64,000 bases of DNA, taken from RGIG426 sp045598965 (GTDB taxonomy: Bacteria; Bacillota; Clostridia; Oscillospirales; Acutalibacteraceae). Below are positions 33,211 to 41,707 of this stretch, piece after piece (position 1 is the stretch's first letter; each line of letters starts with the position of its first letter). The stretch is taken from contig JAZRVH010000013.1 of assembly GCA_045598965.1 (NCBI GenBank), positions 30,065 through 94,064 on the forward strand. Reading direction: 5' to 3'. Position numbers and translations under genes: made by a program. The notes beneath the pieces are model-generated. The model did not search any database, was not told the DNA's origin, and saw only the letters and a program-made list of their open reading frames with translations.

Positions 33211-36200
33211 TCAAACATCGAGATCATCGTCAGCACCGTCATCCGCACCGAAAAGTGCACTGAGAGCAGCACCGAGATCATCGTCTTCCGCTTCCGGTGC
33301 TTCCTCAACGGAATAGCCGGCCAGCTCGTTTTCATTCGTCACCATAGAGAACGCTTTGTCGTCCTCAATATCGCTGATGCGGAAATCGTCATCGTCATCC
33401 TCAAAGTTTTGTTTGAGGTCGATTTCGTTCTTATCCTTGTCCAAAACACGCACGTCAAGACCGAGCGATTGCAGCTCTTTGACAAGCACTTTAAAGGATT
33501 CCGGCACGCCGGATTGCGGCACGTTTTGACCTTTCACGATAGCTTCATAGGTCTTTACACGTCCCACAACGTCATCCGACTTGACAGTAAGGATTTCCTG
33601 CAAGGTATACGCAGCACCGTAAGCTTCCAGTGCCCACACCTCCATCTCACCGAAACGCTGACCGCCGAACTGGGCTTTACCGCCGAGCGGCTGTTGCGTA
33701 ACGAGCGAGTACGGGCCGGTAGAACGAGCGTGAATCTTATCGTCAACCAAGTGGTGCAATTTAAGGAAGTACATATAACCGACGGTAACCGGGTTATCGA
33801 AGGCTTCACCGGTACGACCGTCATACAACGTAATCTTACCGTTACGCTCACGGCCGACTTCTTCGAGCATCTCTTGGATTTGATCCTCATGAGCACCGTC
33901 GAAAACCGGCGTCATAATCTTGATACCCTGAGCGGCACAAGCGGCACCCAAGTGTACCTCCAAAACTTGACCGATGTTCATACGAGACGGAACGCCCAAG
34001 GGGTTAAGAACGATATCCAACGGACGGCCATCCGGCAGGAACGGCATATCCTCACTGGGAAGAATGCGGGACACAACGCCCTTGTTACCGTGACGACCCG
34101 CCATCTTATCGCCCACGCTGATTTTGCGTTTTTGAGCGATGTAGCAACGAACCACTTCGTTCACGCCGGGCGACAGCTCCGAGCAGTTTTCACGGGTGAA
34201 CACTTTCACGTCAACAACGATACCGTACTCACCGTGCGGCACACGCAACGAGGTGTCACGCACCTCACGGGCTTTCTCACCGAAGATAGCACGCAGCAAA
34301 CGCTCCTCAGCCGTCAACTCGGTTTCGCCCTTCGGCGTAACCTTACCGACAAGGATATCACCGGAACGCACTTCGGCACCGATATGAATAATACCGTGAG
34401 AGTCAAGGTCTTTCAAAGCGGCATCGCCGGCCTGCGGGATGTCACGGGTAATTTCCTCCGGCCCGAGTTTCGTGTCACGAGCCTCAATCTCATATTCCTC
34501 CACGTGGACGGACGTAAAGATATCGTCACGTACCAATTTTTCGTTAATCAGCACGGCGTCCTCGTAGTTGTAACCTTCCCAGGTCATAAAGCCAATCAAC
34601 ACGTTTTTACCGAGGGCAATTTCACCGTTGCAGGTGGCAGGGCCGTCGGCGAGCACCTCGTGCTCCTCCACGTGCTGGTCAACAGAAACGACCGGCTGTT
34701 GGTTAATGCAGGTGCCCTGGTTGGAACGAGAGAACTTAATCAGCTCATACACGTCCTCCACCCCGTCTTTGTCACGGCGAACCTTGACACAGCGGGCATC
34801 CACAGCGGTTACCGTACCGGCGTTTTTCGCCAGCACGCACACACCGGAGTCCACACCGGCTTTGTATTCCATACCGGTACCGACAATGGGAGACTCGGTG
34901 GTGAGCAGCGGCACCGCCTGCCGTTGCATGTTGGAACCCATCAACGCACGGTTGGCGTCGTCGTTCTCAAGGAACGGAATCATTGCCGTAGCAACCGACA
35001 CAACCATTTTCGGCGAAACGTCCATGAAGTCCGGTTTATCCGGCGTAACCTCCAAGAATTCGCCACGGAAACGGGCATTGACACGTTTGTTGGAAAAACG
35101 ACCCTGCTCATCCAGCGGTTCGTTCGCCTGTGCCACAATGTAGGCGTCCTCCACGTCGGCGGACATATAGATAACCTCGTCGGTGACGATGCCGGTTTCT
35201 TTATCCACACGGCGGAAAGGAGCTTCAACAAAGCCGTATTCGTTGATACGGGCAAAGGTAGCCAAATAAGAAATCAAGCCGATGTTCGGACCTTCCGGCG
35301 TCTCAATCGGGCACATACGGCCATAGTGGCTGTAGTGAACGTCACGCACCTCAAATCCGGCACGGTCACGGGACAAACCGCCGGGGCCCAACGCAGACAA
35401 ACGACGTTTGTGGGTAAGCTCGGCAAGCGGGTTGATCTGGTCCATAAACTGAGACAACGGCGAAGAGCCGAAGAACTCTTTAATTGCCGCCACGACCGGA
35501 CGGATGTTGATAAGGGCTTGCGGGGTGATTTCGCCGGCATCCTGAGCCTGGAGAGTCATACGCTCACGGATGACACGCTCCATGCGGGAGAAGCCGATAC
35601 GGAAATGGTTTTGGAGCAACTCACCCACCGAACGAATACGGCGGTTGCCCAAGTGGTCGATATCATCGGTGTTACCGACATCAAAGCAAAGGTTATTGAG
35701 ATAGCTGACCGATGCAAAGATATCGTCCACAATAATGGTGTTCGGAATCAGCTCGTCATGGCGGGCTTTCAAAGCCTCTTTCAGAGCCTCTTTCTTGCCT
35801 TTCGTCTCGGCGAGGATTTCCTGCAACACGGTAAAACGCACGTTCTCGTTAATACCGCACTCGGAGAGCTCCTCCTCGCTCAAGTCAACATGGGCACGAA
35901 TATCCACCATTTGGTTGGTGATAATTTTGACCTCGTTCTGCTCGCCGTGATCGTCCACCATAATGTAGGCAATCTTGACGCCCTTGTTTTCCAGTTCAAG
36001 GGCACGCTCGGCGGAGATTTTCTCTCCTGCCTCGGCAAGCAGCTCGCCGGTAGCCTCGTCCACGATGGGCTGAGACAACACACGACCGGTCAAGCGGTTA
36101 CGCAGACCGAGCTTTTTGTTGTATTTGTAGCGACCCACACGGGACAAGTCATAACGACGGGGATCAAAGAACAAACTATCAATATGCTGTTGCGAGTTTT

Positions 36201-36948
36201 CGGTGGTCGCCGGCTCACCCGGGCGGAGCTTGCGATACACCTCCAAAAGACCTTCCTCGGTGGATTTCGTAACATCCTTGAGGATAGTCGCCTGCATCAA
36301 TTCCGTCTCACCGAAATACTCAAAAATCTGAGCATCGCTTCCGAGACCCAACGCACGCAGGAAAGTAGTCACCGGCAGTTTGCGGTTTTTATCAATGCGG
36401 ACATACGCCACATCGGTAGAATCGGTTTCATATTCCAGCCATGCACCACGGTTCGGGATAACCGTCGAGCTAAACAGCTTTTTACCGGTGGTGTCATACT
36501 CCATGCCGTAGTAGACGCCCGGCGAACGAACCAGCTGAGACACGATAACACGCTCAGCACCGTTAATCACAAAGGTGCCGCTGTCGGTCATCAGCGGGAA
36601 ATCGCCCATAAACACTTCGTTTTCTTGGATTTCGCCCGTCTCTTTGTTGAGCAAACGAGCCGTCACATGAAGGGGTGCCGCATAGGTCACGTCACGCTCT
36701 TTACACTCTTGCACAGAGTACTTCGGAGTCTCCTCCAGTCGATAGTCAATAAAGTCCAGCACAAGGTTGCCGGAGTAGTCGGTAATGGACGCAATATCAC
36801 GGAAAACCTCTTTGAGGCCCTGGTCCAAAAACCACTTGTAGGAATTCTTTTGCACCTCAATGAGGTTGGGCATATCCAACACTTCATTGATTTTGGCAAA
36901 GCTCATACGAGTAGTCTTACCGAGTTGTACCGGTTTGAGATTTGTCAT
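33211..36948 (-). CDS. rpoB: DNA-directed RNA polymerase subunit beta
   Basis: The 1245-residue protein has the protrusion, lobe and fork domains, the rifampicin pocket LSQFMDQINPLAELTHKRR (with the key Asp, His and Ser in sensitive form), GPNIGLI, the flap and the C-terminal GGKAQFGGQRFGEMEVWALEA clamp. An acidic tail (EAEDDDLGAALS, GADDGADDDLDV) ends it, an unusual low-complexity extension. The start ATG follows GGGAG with a long gap of about 12 bases. It is not preceded by rplJ-rplL but by its own promoter and a roughly 160-base leader. Confidence 0.98.
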   Translation of the reverse strand: MTNLKPVQLGKTTRMSFAKINEVLDMPNLIEVQKNSYKWFLDQGLKEVFRDIASITDYSGNLVLDFIDYRLEETPKYSVQECKERDVTYAAPLHVTARLLNKETGEIQENEVFMGDFPLMTDSGTFVINGAERVIVSQLVRSPGVYYGMEYDTTGKKLFSSTVIPNRGAWLEYETDSTDVAYVRIDKNRKLPVTTFLRALGLGSDAQIFEYFGETELMQATILKDVTKSTEEGLLEVYRKLRPGEPATTENSQQHIDSLFFDPRRYDLSRVGRYKYNKKLGLRNRLTGRVLSQPIVDEATGELLAEAGEKISAERALELENKGVKIAYIMVDDHGEQNEVKIITNQMVDIRAHVDLSEEELSECGINENVRFTVLQEILAETKGKKEALKEALKARHDELIPNTIIVDDIFASVSYLNNLCFDVGNTDDIDHLGNRRIRSVGELLQNHFRIGFSRMERVIRERMTLQAQDAGEITPQALINIRPVVAAIKEFFGSSPLSQFMDQINPLAELTHKRRLSALGPGGLSRDRAGFEVRDVHYSHYGRMCPIETPEGPNIGLISYLATFARINEYGFVEAPFRRVDKETGIVTDEVIYMSADVEDAYIVAQANEPLDEQGRFSNKRVNARFRGEFLEVTPDKPDFMDVSPKMVVSVATAMIPFLENDDANRALMGSNMQRQAVPLLTTESPIVGTGMEYKAGVDSGVCVLAKNAGTVTAVDARCVKVRRDKDGVEDVYELIKFSRSNQGTCINQQPVVSVDQHVEEHEVLADGPATCNGEIALGKNVLIGFMTWEGYNYEDAVLINEKLVRDDIFTSVHVEEYEIEARDTKLGPEEITRDIPQAGDAALKDLDSHGIIHIGAEVRSGDILVGKVTPKGETELTAEERLLRAIFGEKAREVRDTSLRVPHGEYGIVVDVKVFTRENCSELSPGVNEVVRCYIAQKRKISVGDKMAGRHGNKGVVSRILPSEDMPFLPDGRPLDIVLNPLGVPSRMNIGQVLEVHLGAACAAQGIKIMTPVFDGAHEDQIQEMLEEVGRERNGKITLYDGRTGEAFDNPVTVGYMYFLKLHHLVDDKIHARSTGPYSLVTQQPLGGKAQFGGQRFGEMEVWALEAYGAAYTLQEILTVKSDDVVGRVKTYEAIVKGQNVPQSGVPESFKVLVKELQSLGLDVRVLDKDKNEIDLKQNFEDDDDDFRISDIEDDKAFSMVTNENELAGYSVEEAPEAEDDDLGAALSALFGADDGADDDLDV

Positions 36949-37109
36949 ACGTTATTTCAACTCCCATAAAATTTCGCAGGAAAGTCGCCTCTCCCGATTT
37001 CGGTTTGAATGTGTCATAATTGTCCGCCTTAAGAACACTCGCTTGCGGCCCGGTCTCAGCTCTCCCGAAACCGGCGTTCAAGCCCCGCATTCCTTTAATA
37101 CGCACAAGA
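36949..37109 (-). promoter_or_regulatory. Structured 5' leader of rpoBC
   Basis: About 160 bases between the promoter and rpoB. A hairpin CCGGTTTC / GAGACCGG (37050-37057 with 37067-37074) forms a clear stem, and the sequence CTCTCCCGA occurs twice (36989-36997 and 37060-37068 on the plus strand). No terminator-like U tract is visible. A short reading frame crosses it but overlaps the rpoB start and lacks a spaced ribosome binding site. Confidence 0.5.
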
Positions 37110-37114
37110 ATTTT

Positions 37115-37143
37115 ATTTTACTATTATAAGGCTCCCTTGTCAA
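37115..37143 (-). promoter_or_regulatory. Promoter of rpoBC
   Basis: Minus strand: -35 TTGACA (37138-37143), 17 bases, -10 TAAAAT (37115-37120). An overlapping TATAAT lies too close to the -35 (9 bases) to be used with it. The 220 bases from 37144 to 37363, up to the cysE promoter, are A/T-rich and show nothing else. Confidence 0.85.
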
Positions 37144-37363
37144 GGGGTAATTTTAGACGAATTTCCATAGAAAGGGACGTAATTGGTTCACTTTTGGGCG
37201 AAACGCAACAAAAAATGCAAAAAGCAGACAGATTTTCTCAAAAATATTAAACACGTGGTCGGGTTGTTGTTTTGTGTTGTTTTTTCTTTTGCGTCCGTTT
37301 TTCATTTCACGCAACACTATATAAAGGATATAAAGAAAGTTTTGAGGAACAAAGAGAAAACCC

Positions 37364-37392
37364 TTGACAACTGCTCTCGTTTTGCATACAAT
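37364..37392 (+). promoter_or_regulatory. Promoter of the cysE-cysS operon
   Basis: -35 TTGACA (37364-37369), 17 bases, -10 TACAAT (37387-37392). Confidence 0.85.
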
Positions 37393-37398
37393 AAAAGA

Positions 37399-37650
37399 GC
37401 AATCATCGGGAACAAGTAACCGCTCGTCCCCCGACCCACAGAGAACGCCGCCTTTGGCTGGAAGCGGCTGGTCGACCGTGCGGTGAATGCCTCTCGTAGC
37501 CCATCGAAGGAAGCCGGTCTCGGTGCGTATGTCGGTGCGGTCGCCCCCGTTATCGGGCAGGAAAGTGTCTGCTTTCCGTGAGTGAAACATGGAGTGGAAC
37601 CGCGAGCAATCGCCTCCTTTGTGCTTTGGCACAAAGAAGGTTTTTTATTT
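37399..37650 (+). promoter_or_regulatory. T-box riboswitch, cysteine specificity
   Basis: A tRNA-sensing leader. The parts seen in order: AGTA of the specifier loop (37415-37418), AGAGAA and the stem I apex, then GTGAA followed by the specifier codon TGC (37488-37490, Cys), and the T-box proper GGAGTGGAACCGCG (37591-37604). The antiterminator bulge TGGA pairs with UCCA, matching the U73 discriminator of tRNA-Cys. A terminator hairpin CTTTGTGC / GCACAAAG with a T6 tract ends at about 37646, 28 bases before cysE. Uncharged tRNA-Cys should allow read-through. Confidence 0.92.
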
Positions 37651-37673
37651 TCCCTCAAAAAGGAGGATGCCTT

Positions 37674-38306
37674 ATGTCAACCCTGCGAAAAAAGGATATT
37701 GCCGCTGTGCGAGAGCGTGATGCCGCTGCCCGTTCAAACATAGAGGTCGCCCTGCTGTATAACGGCATTAAAGCCGTTCGTGCCCATCGCCGTGCCAACT
37801 GGTGTCATCGCCACAAGCTGTTCTTTTTGGCACGTGCCATCTCCCAGCGTTGTGTCCGCCGCACCGGCATTGAAATCCACCCCGCCGCCACTATCGGCGA
37901 AGGATTGTTTATTGACCACGGCGTAGGTGTTGTCATCGGAGAAACAACCGAAATCGGCGATAACTGCACCTTATATCAAGGCGTCACCTTGGGCGGTACC
38001 GGCAAAGAACACGGCAAACGTCACCCGACTCTCGGTAACAACGTGATGGTGGGTGCCGGAGCCAAGGTGCTCGGTCCGATTACAATCGGCGACAACGCCC
38101 GCATCGCCGCCGGTGCTGTTGTTTTGGAGGATATTCCCGCCAACAGCACGGCTGTCGGTGTCCCTGCCCGTGTGGTACGAATCGGCGGCAAACGGGTACA
38201 GGAGCTGGACCAAATCCACATTCCCGACCCTGTATCCCAGGAAATCTGCCGTTTGGAGGCAAAAATCAACCAGCTGGAAAAGAAATTGGAGGAACAAACA
38301 AAATGA
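37674..38306 (+). CDS. cysE: Serine O-acetyltransferase
   Basis: It acetylates serine to O-acetylserine, the first step of cysteine synthesis. The 210-residue protein has an N-terminal helical part and a left-handed beta-helix of hexapeptide repeats (IEIHPAATIGEGLFIDHG, IGDNARIAAGAVVLEDIPA). The catalytic His is in FIDHGVGVVIGE, and substrate loop residues GVTLGGTGKEHGKRHP are present. A C-terminal coiled tail (ICRLEAKINQLEKKLEE) follows. It is short like other Firmicute enzymes. ATG at 37674 after AGGAGG. It overlaps cysS by four bases and is under the Cys T-box. Confidence 0.95.
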   Translation: MSTLRKKDIAAVRERDAAARSNIEVALLYNGIKAVRAHRRANWCHRHKLFFLARAISQRCVRRTGIEIHPAATIGEGLFIDHGVGVVIGETTEIGDNCTLYQGVTLGGTGKEHGKRHPTLGNNVMVGAGAKVLGPITIGDNARIAAGAVVLEDIPANSTAVGVPARVVRIGGKRVQELDQIHIPDPVSQEICRLEAKINQLEKKLEEQTK

Positions 38307-39703
38307 GCCAACTACAATTATACAGTTCGATTTCCCATGAAAAAGAAGCGTTTACCACATATGAACCCGGCAAATGCGGAATGTATACCTGCGGCCCCAC
38401 GGTGTACCACTATGCCCATATCGGCAATCTGCGAACTTATATGATGGAGGATGTACTGGAAAAATATCTCCGCTATGCCGGCTATGACGTAAAGCGAGTG
38501 ATGAATATCACCGACGTGGGACACCTGTCCAGCGATGCCGATACCGGCGAGGATAAAATGCTTAAAGGGGCACGTCGTGAGCATAAAACCGTGATGGAGA
38601 TTGCAAAATTCTATACCGATGCCTTCTTTAACGATTGCAAAAAATTGAACATCAAACGCCCCGATGTCGTAGAACCCGCCACCGGCTGTGTGCCCGAATT
38701 CATTCATATTATCGAGACGCTTATCGAAAAAGGATACGCCTATCTTGCCGGCGGCAACGTGTATTTCGATACCGGCAAATTGGACAATTACAACGTCTTT
38801 ACAAAACAGGAAAGCGACGAAATGGCTGTCGGTGTCCGTGAGGGCGTGGATGAAGACGAAAACAAACGCAACAAAAGCGACTTTGTGCTGTGGTTCACCA
38901 AATCCAAATTTGATGATCAAGAACTGAAGTGGGACAGCCCGTGGGGCATCGGTTATCCGGGTTGGCACATTGAATGCTCCGGCATCAGCATGAAACACCT
39001 GGGCGAGCACTTAGACCTGCACTGTGGCGGAATTGACAACGTATTCCCCCACCACACCAACGAAATCGCCCAAAGTGAGGCGTACCTCGGTCATCCGTGG
39101 TGCAAACAGTGGTTCCACGTACTCCACTTAAATACCACCTCCGGCAAAATGAGCAAATCCAAAGGCGAGTTCCTCACCGTTTCGCTGTTGGAGGAAAAAG
39201 GCTACTCTCCCCTCGCCTATCGCTTTTTCTGCCTCCAATCCCACTATCGCAAATCCCTTGTCTTTTCGTGGGAGGGGTTGGACAACGCCCAAAAAGCCTA
39301 TCTTAAACTGCGTTCTCGCACCTCTGCTCTCAAGGAGGACGGCGACGTAAACGAGGCGGCTCTCACGCCGTTCAAAACCGCATTCTGCGAAGCAATGGAT
39401 AACGATATCAACACCTCGCTGGCACTAACCAGCGTATACGATGTGTTGAAATCCGACCTGACCGATGCCGAAAAACGCTCTTTGATTGCCGACTTCGACA
39501 CGGTGTTGTCCCTCGACCTGCTCACCCCCGTTACGGTGCAAGCAGGCGATGACGATGCGGAAATTGATTCTCTGGTTGCCGCCCGCCAGCAGGCACGTGC
39601 CGACAAAAACTGGGCAGAAGCCGACCGCATCCGTGACGAGCTTTCCGCCCGTGGTATCGTGGTAAAAGATACCGCAAACGGTGCCGAATGGAGCCGTGTA
39701 TAA
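38303..39703 (+). CDS. cysS: Cysteinyl-tRNA synthetase
   Basis: Class Ia synthetase that charges tRNA-Cys. The 466-residue protein has the HIGH-type motif YHYAHIGNLRTY, the KMSKS motif GKMSKSKGEF (near residue 275), and the zinc ligands in CGPTVYHY, HIECSGIS and the HCGG-DNVFPHH stretch. Start ATGA overlaps the cysE stop. Charging level and expression are tied through the T-box upstream of cysE. Confidence 0.97.
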   Translation: MSQLQLYSSISHEKEAFTTYEPGKCGMYTCGPTVYHYAHIGNLRTYMMEDVLEKYLRYAGYDVKRVMNITDVGHLSSDADTGEDKMLKGARREHKTVMEIAKFYTDAFFNDCKKLNIKRPDVVEPATGCVPEFIHIIETLIEKGYAYLAGGNVYFDTGKLDNYNVFTKQESDEMAVGVREGVDEDENKRNKSDFVLWFTKSKFDDQELKWDSPWGIGYPGWHIECSGISMKHLGEHLDLHCGGIDNVFPHHTNEIAQSEAYLGHPWCKQWFHVLHLNTTSGKMSKSKGEFLTVSLLEEKGYSPLAYRFFCLQSHYRKSLVFSWEGLDNAQKAYLKLRSRTSALKEDGDVNEAALTPFKTAFCEAMDNDINTSLALTSVYDVLKSDLTDAEKRSLIADFDTVLSLDLLTPVTVQAGDDDAEIDSLVAARQQARADKNWAEADRIRDELSARGIVVKDTANGAEWSRV

Positions 39704-39728
39704 CGCCTTTTGAAAAGGACGTGACCGT

Positions 39729-40247
39729 ATGATTTCTTTCAAAAAACAACTGATTGCCCAGCTTGCCGCCGCCGGAACAATGGCACTTGCCGTCTGGCTC
39801 GGATGCGAGATGCGAGCACCGTATCGTGATGTTTCCACCGCTCTGCTTGTCTCGTTCTTCGTGGCGGGATGTATGGTGGGCTGCGGCATTTTTGCCCGCT
39901 TTCAAAAAGGAGACGAAATAAAAAATTTCCGTTCCGACTGCCGCCTATTCATTTTCACGGGTTTGGGCGTTCTTATCGCCGTGCTCGGCGTGTTTTTGAT
40001 GTTTGCCGGCGTGCGGGATATTTTGAACGAAGACGGTCGGCAAGCCGCCAACACCATGATTGTGGTACTTTCGATGTTTCCGTTACCGTTTCTCACCCGC
40101 TCTGCCGCCGCCTCGCTGTTCTCTCAGGATGAACACAAAACCCGCCGCACCGTTATGCGGATACTAACAGCGGTTTTGTGGGCGACAGCCATACTACTCA
40201 CTCTCTGCGGTCTCTTGTTTGGGCTGATTCCGGCGGTGGGCGTATGA
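39729..40247 (+). CDS. Small polytopic membrane protein of unknown function
   Basis: A 172-residue protein with about four hydrophobic segments: residues 8-25, 37-55 (LLVSFFVAGCMVGCGIFARF), 72-93 (LFIFTGLGVLIAVLGVFLMF) and 143-168. Between segments three and four there is a charged loop (DILNEDGRQAAN, SQDEHKTRRT). I do not recognise the family. It starts 26 bases after cysS and ends in a four-base overlap with the radical SAM gene, so it is probably on the T-box-controlled transcript. Confidence 0.7.
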   Translation: MISFKKQLIAQLAAAGTMALAVWLGCEMRAPYRDVSTALLVSFFVAGCMVGCGIFARFQKGDEIKNFRSDCRLFIFTGLGVLIAVLGVFLMFAGVRDILNEDGRQAANTMIVVLSMFPLPFLTRSAAASLFSQDEHKTRRTVMRILTAVLWATAILLTLCGLLFGLIPAVGV

Positions 40248-41137
40248 ACACGTGCACACTTTGCCCTCGTCACTGTAACGTAAACCGCCCTGCTCGCACC
40301 GATAAACCGGTGGCGGGCTCCGTCTGCGGAATGGGCACAGATGCGGTGGTAGCTCGTGCGGCACTCCATTTTTGGGAGGAACCGTGTTTAAGCGGTAAAA
40401 ACGGTTCGGGAACGGTGTTTTTTTCCGGCTGTCCGCTTCGTTGTGTCTTTTGTCAAAATCGCCAAATAAGCTCCGAACGCTTCGGAAAAGCTCTGTCCCC
40501 CGTCGAGCTGCGAACCGTATTCGAAAACCTCATTGCCCAAGGGGCACACAATCTAAACCTTGTAACCCCCACCCATTTTGTGCCGGCAATTTTAGAAGCC
40601 CTCGGAAACGGCGTGTCGGTTCCGGTGGTATACAATACCGGCGGCTACGAATCCATAGAAACTCTCTGCCTGTTAGAGGGTCACGTGGACGTGTATCTCC
40701 CCGATATGAAATACCGTGACAGCGAAATGGCAAAACGCTATTCCGCCGCCCCCGATTATCCGGAGATTGCCGCCGCCGCCATCAAAGAGATGTTCCGCCA
40801 GGTCGGGCCCGTACAGTTCGACGAAAACGGAATGCTCAAAAAAGGCGTGATGATCCGCCACCTCATTCTCCCCGGTGGGCTCAAAAACACCAAAACCGTC
40901 ATTGATTGGGTGGCAGATACGTTCCCGAAAGGTGAGGTGCTGTTTAGCCTTATGAGCCAATATACGCCGGTTTCTCTCCCCGACGGTTATCCCGAATTAA
41001 ACCGACGGCTGACCACACGGGAATGCACCCGAGCGGAAGAATATCTTCTTGCACGTGACATCGAAACCGGCTTTGTGCAAGAACGCACCTCCGCAAGCGA
41101 AAACTTTATTCCCTCATTCGATTTAACGGGACTTTAA
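40244..41137 (+). CDS. Radical SAM protein of the PflX-like (COG1313) type
   Basis: The 297-residue protein has the radical SAM cluster CPLRCVFC (Cys63, Cys67, Cys70) and, before it, an extra cysteine group at the N-terminus (CTLCPRHCN plus GSVCGMG) as in the pyruvate-formate-lyase-activase-related COG1313 family. Downstream motifs NLVTPTHFVPAI and VDVYLPDMKYRDSEMAKRYS are family-typical. The substrate is unknown and no glycyl radical enzyme is adjacent. It overlaps the membrane protein gene (ATGA) and ends the plus-strand operon. Confidence 0.85.
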   Translation: MNTCTLCPRHCNVNRPARTDKPVAGSVCGMGTDAVVARAALHFWEEPCLSGKNGSGTVFFSGCPLRCVFCQNRQISSERFGKALSPVELRTVFENLIAQGAHNLNLVTPTHFVPAILEALGNGVSVPVVYNTGGYESIETLCLLEGHVDVYLPDMKYRDSEMAKRYSAAPDYPEIAAAAIKEMFRQVGPVQFDENGMLKKGVMIRHLILPGGLKNTKTVIDWVADTFPKGEVLFSLMSQYTPVSLPDGYPELNRRLTTRECTRAEEYLLARDIETGFVQERTSASENFIPSFDLTGL

Positions 41138-41147
41138 AAAACACGAA

Positions 41148-41177
41148 AAAAGCGGTGGACATTTGTCCACCGCTTTT
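41148..41177. terminator. Bidirectional terminator between radical SAM gene and small Cys-rich gene
   Basis: A 14-bp stem AAAAGCGGTGGACA / TGTCCACCGCTTTT with a 2-base centre and A and T tracts on both sides, serving converging transcripts. Confidence 0.88.
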
Positions 41178-41189
41178 CCTTTTGCCACG

Positions 41190-41321
41190 TCAGCCGCAGC
41201 AGTTGCCGGCAGGACTGCCGCAGGAGTTGCAACCACAGTCGTCATCCATCAGCAACATCACGATGATGAAGAACAAAATCCAGGTGCAATCGTTGCCACA
41301 GAAAAGGTTTTTAAGACACAT
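41190..41321 (-). CDS. 43-residue cysteine-rich membrane peptide
   Basis: A very short gene with a strong ribosome binding site (AGGAGGAG, eight to ten bases before ATG 41321). The peptide starts MCLKNLFCGNDCTW, has one hydrophobic segment (residues 14-25, WILFFIIVMLLM) and a tail with a DDD cluster and CGC, SCG and CCG motifs; eight cysteines in 43 residues. Similar small Cys-rich membrane peptides are common in gut Clostridia and have no known role. Metal or cluster binding is conceivable but not shown. The bidirectional terminator at 41148-41177 ends it. Confidence 0.7.
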   Translation of the reverse strand: MCLKNLFCGNDCTWILFFIIVMLLMDDDCGCNSCGSPAGNCCG

Positions 41322-41482
41322 ACGCCTACTCCTCCTTTCTCCGAATGACAAGGAGAGTCCTCCCGACCGTGCGGCAAGCCGTCCCCGACGACCGTTTTCT
41401 CCTCACCCTTGTTATTCCATCCTATGCGAAGGAGAAAAGTTGGTGCAAAAAGACACTCTTTTTCAAATAATCCCCAGCGTGT

Positions 41483-41562
41483 CCGTAGGGCAGGGGCTCG
41501 CTCCTGCCGCCGGTGGTCGGTGCAGAATTCACAAACGGCGGGAGTAAGCCCCCGCCCTACGG
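41483..41562. repeat. 80-bp imperfect palindromic repeat (REP/MITE-like)
   Basis: The arms CCGTAGGGC-GGGGCT and their complement frame a centre with CTCC-GCCG pairs. The whole unit would fold into one long hairpin. It lies in the 386-base gap between the Cys-rich peptide gene and the tyrosine operon terminator; that gap shows no other feature apart from the terminators. Its GC-rich makeup differs from the flanks. Confidence 0.7.
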
Positions 41563-41664
41563 TGCCGCCGTGGGTAAGTGCGACAAATCAGGTGATGCTT
41601 CCTCTCGAGGGGAAGGCTTATCAAATAACACGCCGCCGTCCCCGACGATGGCACAAATTTCATC

Positions 41665-41697
41665 AAAAAAATCCCGTCCTTACGGACGGGATTTTTT
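41665..41697. terminator. Terminator of the tyrosine T-box operon (after the ACT gene)
   Basis: A 14-bp stem AAAAAATCCCGTCC / GGACGGGATTTTTT with a 4-base loop; the minus strand ends in T6. Confidence 0.9.
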
Positions 41698-41707
41698 CAT
41701 TCACTTA

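Noticed and set aside
33409..36969. Long open frame on the plus strand opposite rpoB (and another opposite rpoC, 29657-32434)
   Set aside because: Codon bias of highly expressed genes keeps the opposite frame open; the products show only His/Thr/Asn-rich text without domains.
37060..37095. tRNA-like T-arm sequence (GTTCAAGCCCCGC) in the rpoB leader
   Set aside because: The would-be T-stem does not pair and no acceptor stem or anticodon arm is present.
36917..37105. 62-codon upstream reading frame in the rpoB leader as a possible leader peptide
   Set aside because: It overlaps the rpoB start out of frame, lacks a properly spaced ribosome binding site and has no amino-acid run typical of attenuation.
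37153..37632. Minus-strand frame across the cysE leader
   Set aside because: The region is explained by a T-box riboswitch and two promoters; the frame has no ribosome binding site.
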